This document shows positions 1-11,936 of a stretch of 49,278 bases of DNA, one piece after another. The notes beneath the pieces were generated by a model. That model made no database searches. It worked only from the letters and a program-made list of their open reading frames with translations, and was not told where the DNA came from. The DNA is taken from positions 217,697 through 266,974 of the forward strand of contig VHZZ01000049.1 of the NCBI GenBank assembly GCA_009801015.1, read 5' to 3'. Made by a program: the position numbers and the translations under genes. The stretch's first letter is position 1. Every line of letters starts with the position of its first letter. The stretch is from Silene noctiflora. Lineage: Eukaryota > Streptophyta > Magnoliopsida > Caryophyllales > Caryophyllaceae.

Positions 1-1687
1 AATCTAGACTAAATTTTTTATTTTAAATACACCGTCAACAATTATTTTTATCATATTGTAGTATGTATTATGTTATAATATAGAGCAAGTCTCATATAAA
101 ACGGTTTTATAATGTCACATTGTAAAACGGTCTCATTTTTTTAGAATTTTTATATTGTTATTTAAAATATTTTTTTCTAATGTACGAATTAAAATTAAAA
201 TATTATCAAATTGGAGTAATTATTTTGTTAAAATATTTACGAAATCACAAAATTAAGTTATTTATAGTTTNTTAATAAATATTAGTTGAAAAAAGTAAGA
301 AAGTTTTGGTGGGTAGAGAATGTGGGAAATGATTAGAAATGTTGAAAAGTGAAAAATGATTGAGTTGGTGACCTAGGTCGTGACCTTCTGCTTGGGAGGG
401 TAAAAGTGGGTCAAGATAAATAAGGTGAGATTAATGGCTAAAACGTTGGTGACCCAGTTAACGTGACCTTCTGTTTGGAGATGGTCTTAGATTCTTGTTC
501 TCCAACTTCTATTAAAAAGGGACAACAAAAAGTGGAAGAGGGCCTAACATAAGCCAAGTGATGCATACGTAGACCCATCAAAAACACTTTTATATCCTTA
601 ATAGGGACCCAAAAGAGCAAACAAAGGGCCCTTAACAAAGAAAAAATTGTGTGGGCTGTTTTTATAGCTTATCCACAATTAAAGCCTCCTAAAAGTAAAG
701 ATTTCATAACATCCAATCATAATTAAATGGAAATGTGGGAATTCCGTTGATACTATCTGATCCACAATTAAAGTTGCGGACCATGTTTAATATTCTAAAT
801 CAACAAAATAAATGAGTGTTTTTTCAGGAGGATGAGTGAATCCGCGGTCGTTATTATTTAGTTTCAATCCACAAAAATGGATTCAATTCTTAAATTTCTA
901 CTCGTATTTATCAGGTATTGTCGTAATTTGAACTGACCAACAATATAGGTCAGTCCGATCTAAAACTAAATTAATTGACGAACAAATACTTTTTAATTAA
1001 TTACCTTAAACAGATCCACATAACGGTCCTGTTTTTTAAGACTTAAAATCACTTTCTAAGTCTCTTTAAATTAAGTTTATATTGTATATAAGTTCGATTT
1101 TGAAAAGTTCAAATTTTATAAGTTTACTTTAAATATTTAAAGTTGAATTCCAGTGGTTTTCATATCTTATGAGTCTAAGTTAAGAAAAGTGAAGATCCTA
1201 TAAGTTCAAATCAAATTCCATTCCAAAAAGTTAAGATCACGTAAATTTAGTTTAGAAAAGTTCAACAAAGTTAAATACAAAAGAACGGTGTCTAGACACG
1301 ACTTCTAATCAACTATACCCTAAAACCCGAGATTGAAACCCAAGACAACACGTCAAGTCGTAAACCCATTATCGACTAATAGTTTTATAATAATACCCCA
1401 TTTTATGACAAATATTTTTAAAAGACTCCATTTCATTAATTATTTTAATAATTTTTTTTAAAAAATAATTGTATTTTAATAATTTAAAAAAGTTGCACAT
1501 TGTAAACAAAACACAAGTGTACAACTTGTCATAAGTTGTTCTTCCCCAATTTCCTCCAATTTGTCCAAACATAACTCCATCTCATTCCCCAAATCCCACC
1601 AACTCTCCTTCCTCCCTCAAAATTCTTCTTTCAATTAATTATTAATCACCATTAAAACACACGCAAACCCTAATTTTTGAGAAATCA
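1..1687. other. Intergenic region and 5' UTR upstream of the bZIP gene
   Basis: AT-rich sequence without a credible coding region. Positions 80-135 hold two AAAACGGT-type motifs resembling the AAGACGGTCTTA-type MITE ends seen elsewhere in this window (near 7970 and 38005). There is one undetermined base at 271. A CT-rich stretch at about 1570-1665 directly precedes the bZIP ATG and is probably its 5' untranslated leader. I could not fix a TATA box. Confidence 0.5.
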
Positions 1688-4600
1688 ATGGACAGAGTTT
1701 TCTCAATAGGCGACATTTCCGACCAATTCTGGTCACCACCGCCGCCGCCGTTATCGCCGCCGCATCACGGCGGCGAATCCACCATGAACCGCAGCGCATC
1801 TGAGTGGGCGTTCCAGAGGTTCCTTCTAGAAGCTTCCGATACTGTTAAACCTATTCCTGAAAACGACGTCGTCGAAATCGAGGATGATCATCGTATTATT
1901 GGTAATCATGAGTTGAAGGATGATAAAGCGGATGTTATTGTTGAAGTTGTTTCGTCGTCGGCCGAAACGACATCGTCGAATCCTCCTGTTGATTCTGAGG
2001 ATTATCAGGCTTTTCTTAAGAGCCGTCTAAATTTAGCTTGTGCAGCTGTCGCTTTGACCAAGGTTGTCCACTTTTCTCTTTTTGTCTACAAGTTTTACGG
2101 GTTTTATTTGTCGTGTTTTTTAATCAAAGTAAAACAAATGATCGTGACCATATAATATTTGTTTAATGTTCTTGACGAAAATGTTACGGGTTTGGTTTGC
2201 ATTCTGCTATTTCTTTACCATTTTCACGTCGTATTCCTGCATGAGACATCTCACACGACACACGTGGGCCAAATCAAATTCCCTCATACTCGTTGGCTCC
2301 GTCTCAATCATTTGTTTTTGATTAAAATACTTCTTGCACAAACAAATGATTGTGACGGAAAGAGGAGTTAATTGTGAAGTTTTATATGTTTCAATTGGTG
2401 TGATGGTCTCGTTTTGTGGGAAAAGTGAAGTTTGATACCATGGCTGTTCTTTTTCTGACAGTTTAGTGCGTTTGGAGCTCATATTCAAGGATTAATTACG
2501 ATTTGGTCGATTATAAGTAGTACTCATTTACTTAAATTGTGGCTAACCTTGTTGTAGTTCTGGACTAAGGGTGTATTATTCCCACCTTATGAATAAATTT
2601 CGCAAATTTGTTATAATTTCAGTCTAAAGCAGCTCAAGTAGCAGCATTAGTTAGATTAAATGACGATAAACGGAGTCCAGTGAAACTAAGATTAAACAAC
2701 GTAGCCAAAAGTTTACTGTTGTCTCCTTTGTTCCTGGGTTGAAGCAATGTTTTTTTGGGGCACAAGAATCTTTGTTATTCATTTTTAACTTTTATTTGTG
2801 GCTGTAATGTTCTTTGTAAGATGGGCATCAAGTAATTTTGTCAAAGGTTGTTAAAGTTTATAAAGTTTTTTTTGATTCTAAGCTTTTTTTAGTGAGGATA
2901 TTCCTGTCCATTTGAAGTTTATGTTTGCACTTTGCAGGGCGTTTGTAGTTTGATTAGGCGGGCACAGTTCATGTCCTTGAAATTTGTTGGTAGCCATTTA
3001 TGTTACCTTTTTCTGAAGGTTTACAAATTTTGTTTATCTATCAGGAGCTTAAGCTGCCCTTCGCTGGTTTGGGTTGATTAGATAGGCATAGTTTATGTTT
3101 GCAATTTGACCCAAAGTTACAATTTTTTTTTTTTTTTTCGTTGGGGTTAGGAATCTTATTTATCTATCAGAGCTTACTGTACGCTTCGTCCCGCATGGGT
3201 TGACTAGATAGGCATAATTTTTGTTTGAAATTTTATCCAAAGTTACAAGCTTTTGGGTTGAAGCTACTCTATGAATGTGAGGTATCATGTTTATGCATTT
3301 GAAGTCGTTGTTGAGGTTGTAATCAAGAATCCAGATTGATTGGACATAGTAAATTTTTTGCAATTTGGTAAAAGAACAATACATTATAGGATGAAGTGAT
3401 TATTTAAGGGAAGGTTCATTTCTTTTTGGGCATTCAGAGGTTTTTTTTAAGGTTATAACCTGGTTCTATTAGGTATCAGATCCTTTTTTCTTTTAATCTG
3501 GTTAAATTTTAAAGCTATTTGGGATTAAGTCAGTTTACAAGTGTAAGGATTATGATTATGCATTTGGAGCTGACATTTAGTGTTGTAGAGCTGGTTTTAT
3601 TTGATTGCCCAATTTCTAGTCTGAAATGTTACATGCATGGAAGGTTATTGGTTAAGGTGTGAGTTGGTTTATTTTGTTAGGCATTGTTCTTTTTCATGTA
3701 AATGGTAATCTGGTTTTTGTTCTCATTTTTTCTTAAGGTTGATGGTATCTCTTGAATATGTAAAACAGTCTAGTTATCAATAACTGCTTAATATTGTCTA
3801 CATGGAATGTGGTTCGTAGTCAGTTTTATGGCGGACCTTAATGTTTTGGCATCTTTTAACTTTTACCAAGCATCGAGCTTAAGCTTCATGATATAATTTT
3901 CAGTGACTTGTGCTTTTGCCTTGTCATCCAATCTGTAGTCATGTTCGTAGCGTAGCATTTCCTTTGTAAATTAAACTCAAGCTTCATTTTTTGCATTCAT
4001 TTTTGGACTTCTATTCTTCAACGACTAGCACGAGTAAGTAAACCTGTATGATACAGAGTATCCATGGCTCTCATTAGTTACTTAAGACAGTGATTCACGG
4101 AATAAAAATATATAATAATACTTCATGTCTTTTGGCAATAACATGGTGCGGTACTTATAGGGTATAAATTGCTTCTGCTCTGTGGTGCATGTGTAGCAGT
4201 TATTATTTTGTATTCCTACCTTCTAACCTTCTGTTTATTCATCTGCTTAGGTAAGGAATTTTGAAAAGTACTCTCTTTTGGTGTTTGTATTGGTAACATA
4301 AAGTCATAAACGAATGATCACGGCTGTTTCTTTATTATTTCTCATGGTCTCATGGTATCTTTCATGCTAGTTTATAGGCTTCTGAGCGTCTTTTCAACTT
4401 TTTTTACTTTCAACTATTTCGTATTGGAAATGCTTTATGTGTGCTATGTCTAGCTGCTTACCCGATCTTTAAGTATTTTCTTTCTTGGTTGTCAATTTTA
4501 TTAATTCTTAATTTGATTCGCCGTTCATGTCACTAGGCGCCATTTGTAATAAATCAGGGTTCTACGACTGTGACTGAAAGCGCAACACAGGGAACTGCAG

Positions 4601-6860
4601 ATTCCCAATCAGGGCCCCGTCCTCCATGTAAAGGTTGGTGTACTCCACCTTACTCTATTGGCTTATGCAGAACTGAAGTGCATCTTCAATTGATGTATTA
4701 TGTACTACTTCCTTCGTCCCAATTATTTGTTTACCTTTGATTAACATACCTCTCACAAAGAATAAAAATGGTAAAACAAAGATTGGGACGGAGGGAGTAT
4801 GTTGTTAGAAGTTTCACATTTTAGATGGAGTTACTTGTACCTTTTCATGGCTTTTTTATAGAATGCGATGTTAGCTGGGGGTGAGTGTGAGCTTAACTCC
4901 ATATTCTCTTTAGTTTCAAGAGTTTTGTTACACCGACTATGAATTGAGATGAGATATATGTATGACAAATTGACAATTATAGATGCTGGTACACAGGTAG
5001 CAGCTAGCCGTGACACATCCTTGCAGAGTAATTGTACACTTGATAAGACCATATAATCATGTATGATGAATTATAGATTTCGACGAGAAAAAAGTAAATA
5101 AAAACCTTGTGAATATTTATTGGCAAAATTGCTTTGCCTGATAATGATTGAAGCATGTTTGATGAAATTATGAATACCATGTGGGATTGCTGCCATTGTT
5201 TTCCTCTTTGGTTACTTTTATAAATTGTGGATGGGGAAAGTATTTTCAATCATGGCTTCTGCTTATACGAATTATAACTGCACTTTTAGGGTCCATAGAT
5301 AAAAATGCTGGAGGGCCTATTGGAATTCCTTCCCTTCCTGGCATGCAAAAGAAGCCCATTGTTCAGGCAAAGCAGGCAACAAGCTATTCGTCAGATCAGT
5401 CAGATGACGAAGAAGTAGAAGGTGAAAATGAAACAACTGATAACATGGATCCTACTGATGTGAAGCGTGTCAGGAGGTGAGCACAATTCTTAAGAACATA
5501 TTTCATACTTTCAGCTTTCGAGCTCCCAAGCGTGTCAGTGACTATTTATGTGAAAATTGTTACTGGCCTAAAATGATGTGTCAAAGTGCATATCTAATAT
5601 GCGACATGTAGCCAAGTGTAGGCTCGAAGGAACATGCATATAAAATAAAACTCAAATATTGTGAGTTAGGTTGTGGCTTTCTAGCACTCTCTCTTGCCAA
5701 AATTGTTTGCCACCATAGAAATTTCGACTCAACATGGTGACTTAGTGAGTCAAAATTTAGTAATAGTACCTTAATTTTGCTCATCTTTCTTTATCTTGGT
5801 CGGTTATGTGTGTGAGTCTATGAGATCCCCATAGTTTTTCACACGTTAACTTTGCCAATAAATTTTTTGCAAATCAGAATGCTTTCAAATAGAGAGTCAG
5901 CTAGGCGATCGAGGAGGAGAAAGCAAGCACATTTAACTGAACTTGAGACCCAGGTTTCTCTCACTTTAAACAATTGATTTAGAGTCGTTTGAGTCTGTGA
6001 CCATATTTTTGTCATCTTAGTTGACCCCGTGGCTGGTATATAGGTATCTCAGCTGAAAGTTGAAAACTCCACTTTATTGAAGCGTCTGACCGACATCAGC
6101 CAAAAGTTTAATGAAGCTGCAGTGGACAATAGGGTTTTGAAAGCTGATGTTGAGACATTAAGGGCCAAAGTATGCATCTATCTCGGTAACATTACTGGTT
6201 ATTACTCCCTCCATTCCATCTATATTGCTTCTATTTGACTTCAGTGCTCAAATAATGTCGACTTTGTCCGATATTTTCTCATAATATATAGTATAAATCA
6301 AACATAACACATTTAACATATATTTGAAGAAATTAATGGTCAAAGTTGACTTTGGTTGGCCGCCGGAGTGAAGTGGGGGCAATAAATTTGGGATAGAGCC
6401 TGGAGGTAGTATTTCGTACTTATTTAGCTAGAGGCCGGACTCCAACTGTTCTTCATCACTTTTCCTTTGGTTCCTCGTCTTTCTATAGGTTAAAATGGCC
6501 GAGGAGACGGTGAAGAGAGTGACAGGGATGAACCCTTTGCTTCAAGCTATGTCCGAAATATCTACCATGGGAATGACACCTTTCAACGGTAGCCCTACTG
6601 ACTCTACGGATGCTGCCGTGCCCGTGCAACATGACCCCAAGCACCCTCACTTTTATCAGCCTGTCGATAATCCCATCCCCGTCCCCACTTCAAGGGTGGA
6701 CAACGGAGCGGCTGACATTCCCACTATCAATAATGTGTTAGGCATCAACAAAATGGGAAGAACAGCTTCCATGCAAAGAGTTGCAAGTTTGGAGCATTTA
6801 CAGAAACGAATTAGAGGGGGAACGGATCAAGGTAACGTTCATGGTGGCACTGAACAGTGA
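1688..6860 (+). CDS. CPRF2: Group C bZIP transcription factor, CPRF2/bZIP10-like (six exons)
   Basis: Nuclear DNA-binding factor of plant bZIP group C, a family that binds ACGT-core and related boxes as homo- or heterodimers (often with group S1) in stress, sugar and seed gene control. Exons joined by GT/AG introns in matching phase: 1688-2062, 4537-4633, 5290-5476, 5878-5953, 6044-6169, 6489-6860, giving 410 aa, the usual family length. The N-terminus has the [17 protein letters not shown] and [11 protein letters not shown] blocks. The basic region, starting at [19 protein letters not shown], is formed across the exon 3/4 junction. It is followed by a long leucine zipper (exons 4-6, ending [13 protein letters not shown]). 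The C-terminus carries the family motif [17 protein letters not shown]. Intron 1 is 2.5 kb and contains a possible 15-nt microexon (2623-2637). The symbol names the best-known relative; orthology to a single Arabidopsis member cannot be settled by eye. Confidence 0.93.
2298..2366. repeat. Degenerate Stowaway-like inverted repeat in bZIP intron 1
   Basis: CTCCGTCTCAATCATTTGTT on the left is mirrored by AACAAATGATTGTGACGGA on the right, the same arms as the better MITEs at 4708 and 39189. A clear TA duplication is not visible, so this is likely an eroded copy. Confidence 0.5.
3031..3250. repeat. Imperfect tandem duplication in bZIP intron 1
   Basis: Two diverged units with a period of about 125 bp. 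Each begins TTTATCTATCAG and contains a GGGTTGA(T/C)TAGATAGGCATA block and a CCAAAGTTACAA block. A T18 run separates them (3123-3138). Confidence 0.6.
4708..4797. mobile_element. Stowaway-type MITE in bZIP intron 2
   Basis: A 90-bp element with inverted ends (CTTCCTTCGTCCCAATTATTTG on the left, CAAAGATTGGGACGGAGGGAG on the right) flanked by TA (4706-4707 and 4798-4799), the Tc1/mariner-type target duplication of Stowaway MITEs. It is closely related to the element at 39189-39280. Confidence 0.85.
6205..6409. mobile_element. Stowaway-like MITE in bZIP intron 5
   Basis: A 205-bp insertion starting CTCCCTCCATTCCATC and ending with imperfectly complementary GGGATAGAGCCTGGAGGTAG, flanked by TA on both sides. 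The core holds a further inverted pair around GTCAAAGTTGACTTT. The arms are more diverged than in the copy at 4708. Confidence 0.7.
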
Positions 6861-8131
6861 TTATACCGGCATTTGGGCTCACCACCCTGCATAATTCTTC
6901 ATATTGAATTCGTTGTCCTACCATTGTACTGTAAAGTCTTATTATTTCTAGCCACGGCCTTTTGTAAGGTATTGTGAAAAATTTGCTGATTTTCAATAGC
7001 ATCAAGCATTGTTCTGCCCCTGTAACAAAATTTTGCAGTCTCAAGTTCCGATCAGTTAGGCTATCGTCCTCTGAAAGAGCATTAGCATGCTCTTTTTGTT
7101 TTCGATCACTGACAGAGTGACAGGCTGAAGATGAATCAGTACTTTCATTTATACACAACTTACTAGGGTTTGAGTCATGTACCAAAAAATCCAAGGGGTT
7201 TGAGTCCAGTATGGGTTAGACCAGTGGGTTAAAACATGAAAAATTACTCGGTAGTCTTAGATCTACGAAAATCTTACAAGAGCAGTTGGCTTGGAAATAT
7301 GCCTCAAAAGTATCTTATCCGAAGGGAAGTGGTCTACTTGATGTTGGAACATTCAGGAAGACGAGGAAGTATGCAACTTTCAATGGCATGTATGTCTAGG
7401 AGCTCAATTCGTATCTAAGGTAGCGGTTGGGGGTCTATTAACAGTGAAATTTGAAAATTAAAACAGGGAATGAAATTTGAAAATTAAAACAGGTATCCTT
7501 GATCAAGAAGGCCTCAAAAATTGCATCTGATTTGCTTTTCTTGTTATTCATACCTAAAAGACGGAAATTTTCATAAACATTGACTCGAAAAATGAAGTTA
7601 TTACTTCAATGTAAATGGGAGCAGCTATTTATCAACACATTTAACTATTGGAAAGCCATGCAAATTATAGGCATGCTCTTGTTCTCATCTTGACCCCCCA
7701 AAAAACCTGCATCGCTGTTGTATGAGGCTATGAGCGTATGAATGTTCCCCCAGATTCATCAGATTTGCAGCGACCATTCTGTCGAAGTGACAAGCAAGGT
7801 TGCACCATCTTACCCTGGAGCACCCCAGATTTAAACACAAATACGAATCCACTTGAAGGCTTGGAGCACCACATATAAAGTGCTGATTCAACAGCATTAT
7901 GTCACGAGATGATTCTGGCCAACCGTGACAAGTAGCACAAGTAAGAACTGGAAAGTACATATTCTCGTTTGAGACGATCTCACATGTGACACCAATCTAA
8001 ATACTTACATTGGTCATTTAAATATGGTGTTAAGACTGTTAACTGATTTGTTATCCATGTAAGATACTCATATAAAGTTTTCCAATGGCCTGAGTCCGAT
8101 TGGACAGTAAAAATAATCTGAAATCGAGCGT
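6861..8131. other. Convergent intergenic region between bZIP and PPR genes
   Basis: Holds the 3' UTR of the bZIP gene and the 3' end of the PPR transcript on the other strand. No gene is recognised. A 23-bp direct repeat (TGAAATTTGAAAATTAAAAC and three more bases) occurs at 7445 and 7471. A GAGACGATCTCACATGTGAC palindrome-like block at 7970-7990 resembles the ends of small MITEs. Confidence 0.5.
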
Positions 8132-9538
8132 CTAGTGAGAAGCGCTACGAGCGGGGTTTATTTCCAAACCCCTAGTTCTCATCTCGTCCCTGACCATACC
8201 AACATCGTCCCACCTATTAGCCAATGCATATACATTGGCTAGACCTATGTAATCTTCAACCGGAGCACTTAAATCCCGAAGGTTATCATCTTGCTCGATT
8301 TGTAGAAGCATCTTTCCAACTTTCTCACCCATCTCGACATCCCCATAAAGTCGACAAGAACCAAGTAAACTCCTCAGCAGAACAGCATCAGGTTTGGTTG
8401 GCATCCCGACTATAAAATCATAAGCGTCTCGCAAATGCCCTGCTTTCCCAAGTAGATCGGCTATACATCCATAATGCTTAATATTCGGTCTAATACCAAA
8501 TTCACTCTCCATCTTGTGGAACAAATGAACCCCTTCTTGGACAAGTCCCGAGTGACAACAAGCAGTAAACACACTAGTGAAAGTGACGATATTTGGCATT
8601 ACATTACACCTCTTCATCTCATACAGAAGCTCAATGGCTTCTTTTCCTCTCCCATGGAACGCTAACCCTGTCGTCATAGCACTCCAAGTAGGCACATTCC
8701 GAACTTTCATCATCGCAAACACATCCAATGCAATCTCAAGACACCCACATTTTGAGTACAAGTCAACCAAACCAGTACCAATGTACACATCATTTTCAGG
8801 GCCATCGGCTGTCTTCACTACATATCCATGAACACAACTCCCAATCTCCAATGAACCAAGCTGAGCAGCAGCCGAAAGCACAGAAACCATAGTACTACCA
8901 CTCGGTTTAACACCCCAACCACCATAATTCAACATATCCTTAAAACACACCAACGCCTTCTCACAATTCTTAACACAATCCCGTTCCTGCGAAGAATACC
9001 CAGTAATAAGCGCATTCCAACTAACCCCATTTCTCACAGGCATTTCATCAAACACCTTCCGTCCAAAACCCATACACCCATTTTTCGCATAAAAATGCAC
9101 AGCCGTCGTCGCCACCGTAACATCCGACACAAAACCCAGTTTCAAACCACGGCAATGTATCTGCATCCCTGCATATAAACCCGACAACGAAGCGAATCGC
9201 GCACATGCGCCGAGTGCGAAAATGAATGTATAATCATCATAATCAATGGAAGAATTAGAAACCCAATTTGCAAAAAGAAGAATTGAGTCATTGGGTTTAC
9301 TACATTTGATCAAAGTATTAAATAAAAATGCATTATTGTTGATAATTTCATGATTAACTATATGTTTGGCATAATTAGGGTTTATGTAGGGTTTAAGAGT
9401 AAAACAATTTTCAATAAGTTTTGATAATGTGTTGAGAGATTTAAGGCCTGTTGTGAATAATAAGCCATGGATTTGTTTGAGTTGGTTGAAGGATTTGGGT
9501 TTTTGTTCAAGTAAATATGGAATTATTGACATTGTCAT
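8132..9538 (-). CDS. Pentatricopeptide repeat protein, PLS class with E region
   Basis: Intronless 468-aa protein. PPR proteins of this class bind organellar RNA in a base-specific way and usually act in C-to-U editing or processing in mitochondria or plastids. The N-terminus has the family's QLKQIHGLLFTTGL motif. Repeats follow in P-L-S style, for example FDEMPVRNGVSWNALITGYS (near residues 165-185), GLVDLYSKCGCLEIALDVF, and PNIVTFTSVFTACCHSGLVQ. The C-terminus has an E-type region (LLRSLLGSCRLYGDVEMGEK, then EDYIGLANVYALANRWDDV) and stops at ARSASH with no DYW deaminase domain, so any editing role would need a partner supplying the deaminase. It resembles Arabidopsis At3g18970-type proteins, but I cannot confirm orthology or the organelle. 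Confidence 0.92.
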   Translation of the reverse strand: MTMSIIPYLLEQKPKSFNQLKQIHGLLFTTGLKSLNTLSKLIENCFTLKPYINPNYAKHIVNHEIINNNAFLFNTLIKCSKPNDSILLFANWVSNSSIDYDDYTFIFALGACARFASLSGLYAGMQIHCRGLKLGFVSDVTVATTAVHFYAKNGCMGFGRKVFDEMPVRNGVSWNALITGYSSQERDCVKNCEKALVCFKDMLNYGGWGVKPSGSTMVSVLSAAAQLGSLEIGSCVHGYVVKTADGPENDVYIGTGLVDLYSKCGCLEIALDVFAMMKVRNVPTWSAMTTGLAFHGRGKEAIELLYEMKRCNVMPNIVTFTSVFTACCHSGLVQEGVHLFHKMESEFGIRPNIKHYGCIADLLGKAGHLRDAYDFIVGMPTKPDAVLLRSLLGSCRLYGDVEMGEKVGKMLLQIEQDDNLRDLSAPVEDYIGLANVYALANRWDDVGMVRDEMRTRGLEINPARSASH

Positions 9539-10154
9539 TGTTCATAAAAATGTTATAAATCAAACTGTGCTCAGGCTTGCATTCAAATGGACTACTGTCT
9601 GTCAAAGAATACGACACAAAATTTGGAGAGCTCGAGAAAATGAGTCGATAGTAAGCCCCAAAATTGTTTATCTTTTAATTATTAGTATGCAGATCTATCT
9701 ATTAGTTAATAAAAGTCTCTCTTTTAGTGAGAATCGTTTTTTGGTTCTTATTTCGTGGTTTTCAGTTCCTCTTCGACATCATTACTAGCTTGATCGTTGT
9801 TTACGTATTAGTCAACATGATGAAAACCGTCTAAATCGAAGGTTGCAAAGCCTCTAAACGATACGATTGGTGGTAACAATTTGTTTAATTGACTTATCGT
9901 TATGTTCAAAACCGTTTTTTTTTATTTGAACAAGAAAATCATTTTTTTTTTTCGAAATTTCTAAGTTAAATGTATGCAGAAAGTGCTTGGAAAGAACTTA
10001 AGTGGAAAGTTAAGATATGAGCAAAGTTGGATGAGCAAATGTTGATGTACAAACCAATCCGCATCGTCTATAAGTAGCAATTTCATTGAAATGAACTAAT
10101 CAAACTCACAGTATAAGTCTTGCATTTGCATTACGAACCAATCAAACTCACGGT
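9539..10154. other. Spacer between PPR gene and ATPase pseudogene
   Basis: Contains the PPR promoter side (minus strand) and no recognisable gene. At 10074-10095 and 10157-10178 the sequence AGTAGCAATTTCATTGAAAT is directly duplicated, and CAAACTCAC(A/G)GTAT(A/G)AGT occurs twice nearby. This is a small local duplication at the left edge of the ATPase remnant. Confidence 0.5.
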
Positions 10155-10902
10155 ATGAGTAGCAATTTCATTGAAATGAGTCACGGGAAGAGGGTTTTTG
10201 GTTCCAATGTTCACCTCAAACCACCCAAAAAGGGCTTCTTGAGGTTTGCGGTAGAAGCCGCAAGAGGGTTCGCCATCATCCAGCTCTTGGTTTTGGCTGT
10301 CGTATCAATCGGGCTTGGGATCAAGCAACAAAGTCCGAGTAAAGGTTGGTATGACGGCTTCAATATACTCATAGCAACCATACTGGTGGCTTCAATCTCC
10401 ACTGTGAGTAACTTCAGCCAAAGCAGACAAATAGAGGAGCGAGCTGTCTAGTAAAAACAGTGATGTAGAAACTCAAGTTCTAAGAGACGGCCTTCGCCAA
10501 ACTGTATCCAAGTTCTAAGAGACGGCCATTCTCTGAAGGTTGAGAAAGAATGCAAAAGATTGATCAAATCCGAGTAATGGCTAGATCATTGCCATCTGAC
10601 AAGCTCCTTATGGTCCAATGCCTGAAGCTTAACGTGCAAGTGATGGGGCTGCTCTTAAGCAAGCTCATGTTGGGTTGTCCATGGGAGACCAAGGCACCCA
10701 AGTTGCCAAGGAGAGCTCGGGTTTAGTCATCCTTGATGACAACTTTGCTTCTATAGTGACTACCTTAAAGTGGAGCCGATGTACATACACAAACATCCTG
10801 AAAACCATTCAGTTCCAGCTTACTACTACTATTGTAGGCCACATCAGACGTCAATGTCGTTATCTTCTTTTTTTCAGGCAGTGCACTCCTGCTGCGTCCT
10901 GA
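10155..10902 (+). pseudogene. Autoinhibited Ca2+-ATPase (ACA type, P2B) pseudogene, internally deleted
   Basis: Two separated pieces of a plant calcium pump lie together. Piece 1 (about 10180-10449) encodes GKRVFGSN, PPKKGFLRF, and GIKQQSPSKGWYDG followed by a hydrophobic stretch and TVSNFSQSRQ, matching the region up to membrane segments M1-M2. Piece 2 (about 10553-10860) encodes QIRVMARSLPSDKLLMVQCLK and then, after a frame change, HVGLSMGDQGTQVAKESSGL and VILDDNFASIVTTLKWSR, matching the hinge and M5 approach. About 500 residues, including the DKTGT phosphorylation site, are absent. The TGDGTNDAP hinge is reduced to DGAALK. A 19-bp repeat (CAAGTTCTAAGAGACGGCC) at the junction may mark the deletion. 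It cannot encode a pump. No intact parent copy is in the window. Confidence 0.85.
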
Positions 10903-11936
10903 TAACTTGATAGTGGATAGTGGATACCGAAGAATTAATATGATAAAAGCTTAAGTATTATTGATGATAACCAAGGTATAAATAGAGCTCTAGAGTTCGT
11001 AAACTAAGTAACAAAATATACAAAGGATATTTGCGGATAATACAAGATAACTACTTGACTAATATACAAGATATTATGAACAATGAGATATGCAGAATAA
11101 GGCTAAGATGGAAAACGTAATATTCGTGATATTCACGATATATCTTCAATACGCTCCTGCAAGACGGGCGTTCCAAAGGAAAGACCGATCTTGAGCAAAA
11201 GAGGATGCAGACGGGGACGCGCAAGTGGCTTGGTGAGAGCATCTGCAAGTTGGTCATCAGCCGATATATGTTGAACGCGGAGAAGTCCTTTAGTGACCTG
11301 TTCTCGAACAAAGTGAAAAGCTAGAGCAACATGTTTCATTCTCAAGTGGAATACTGGATTGGAAGAGTATTGTGTTGCACCTAGATTGTCACAATAGATT
11401 ACTGGGGGCAGTGATGCTATAATTGAGTTCAGTGAGCAAAGCACGAAGCCACATGACTTCGGAGGTAGCATCGGCCACGGCTCTAAACTCGGCCTCGGTA
11501 GTAGAACGAGCTAGTGTATGTTGTTTCTTAGAAGACCACGAGATTGGATTACGACCCAAGTAGACAATATAGCCGGTGGTGGAGACATAATCATCTTTAT
11601 CACCGGCCCAATCAGCATCGCAAAAGGAGTGTAACGATAATGGAGTGTCACGATGTAATTGAATGCCGACTTGAAGAGAGCCTTTTAGATAACGAAGGAG
11701 TCGTTTCAAAGCTAACCAGTGAGTGTCATGAGGATTCTGCATGAATTGAGCTAACTTATTGACGCCATATGCAATGTCGGGACGGGTAAGGGATAGGTAT
11801 TGCAGACTACCAACTAGAGCACGGTAATCCGAGGGGTTGGGTATAGGGTAAGGGGTGGATAAGGGTTCATGGGCGTGGTTGCGGGTTTGCAGTCCAGCAT
11901 ATTGGAGCGGGTTAAAAGGTCGTGAATGTATTTTGC
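10900..11936 (-). mobile_element. Truncated Ty1/copia retrotransposon (RT end, RNase H, 3' LTR)
   Basis: Minus-strand remnant. From 11936 downward it encodes the end of reverse transcriptase (KYIHDLLTRSNMLDCKPATT, SLQYLSLTRPDIAYGVNKLA), then copia RNase H. The stretch 10900-11151 is probably the LTR: it has a TATA-like CTATTTATACC on the minus strand (about 10971-10987) and TG at the far edge. Gag, protease, integrase and most of RT are missing. The element abuts the ATPase pseudogene directly. Confidence 0.8.
11133..11936 (-). pseudogene. Copia RT C-terminus and RNase H coding remnant
   Basis: Overlapping frames together give a copia RNase H: HWLALKRLLRYLKGSLQVGI, CDADWAGDKDDYVSTTGYIV, SWSSKKQHTLARSTTEAEFR, then YCDNLGATQYSSNPVFHLRM, KHVALAFHFVREQV and DDQLADALTKPL. 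At least two frame changes (near 11430 and 11750) break it, and its N-terminal end is truncated at about 11936. The conserved DADWAG and STTEAE motifs identify the family beyond doubt. Confidence 0.88.

Noticed and set aside
7685..7960. Cys-rich 91-codon minus-strand frame
   Set aside because: No known cysteine pattern or family resemblance, and the position fits the 3' UTR of the PPR gene.
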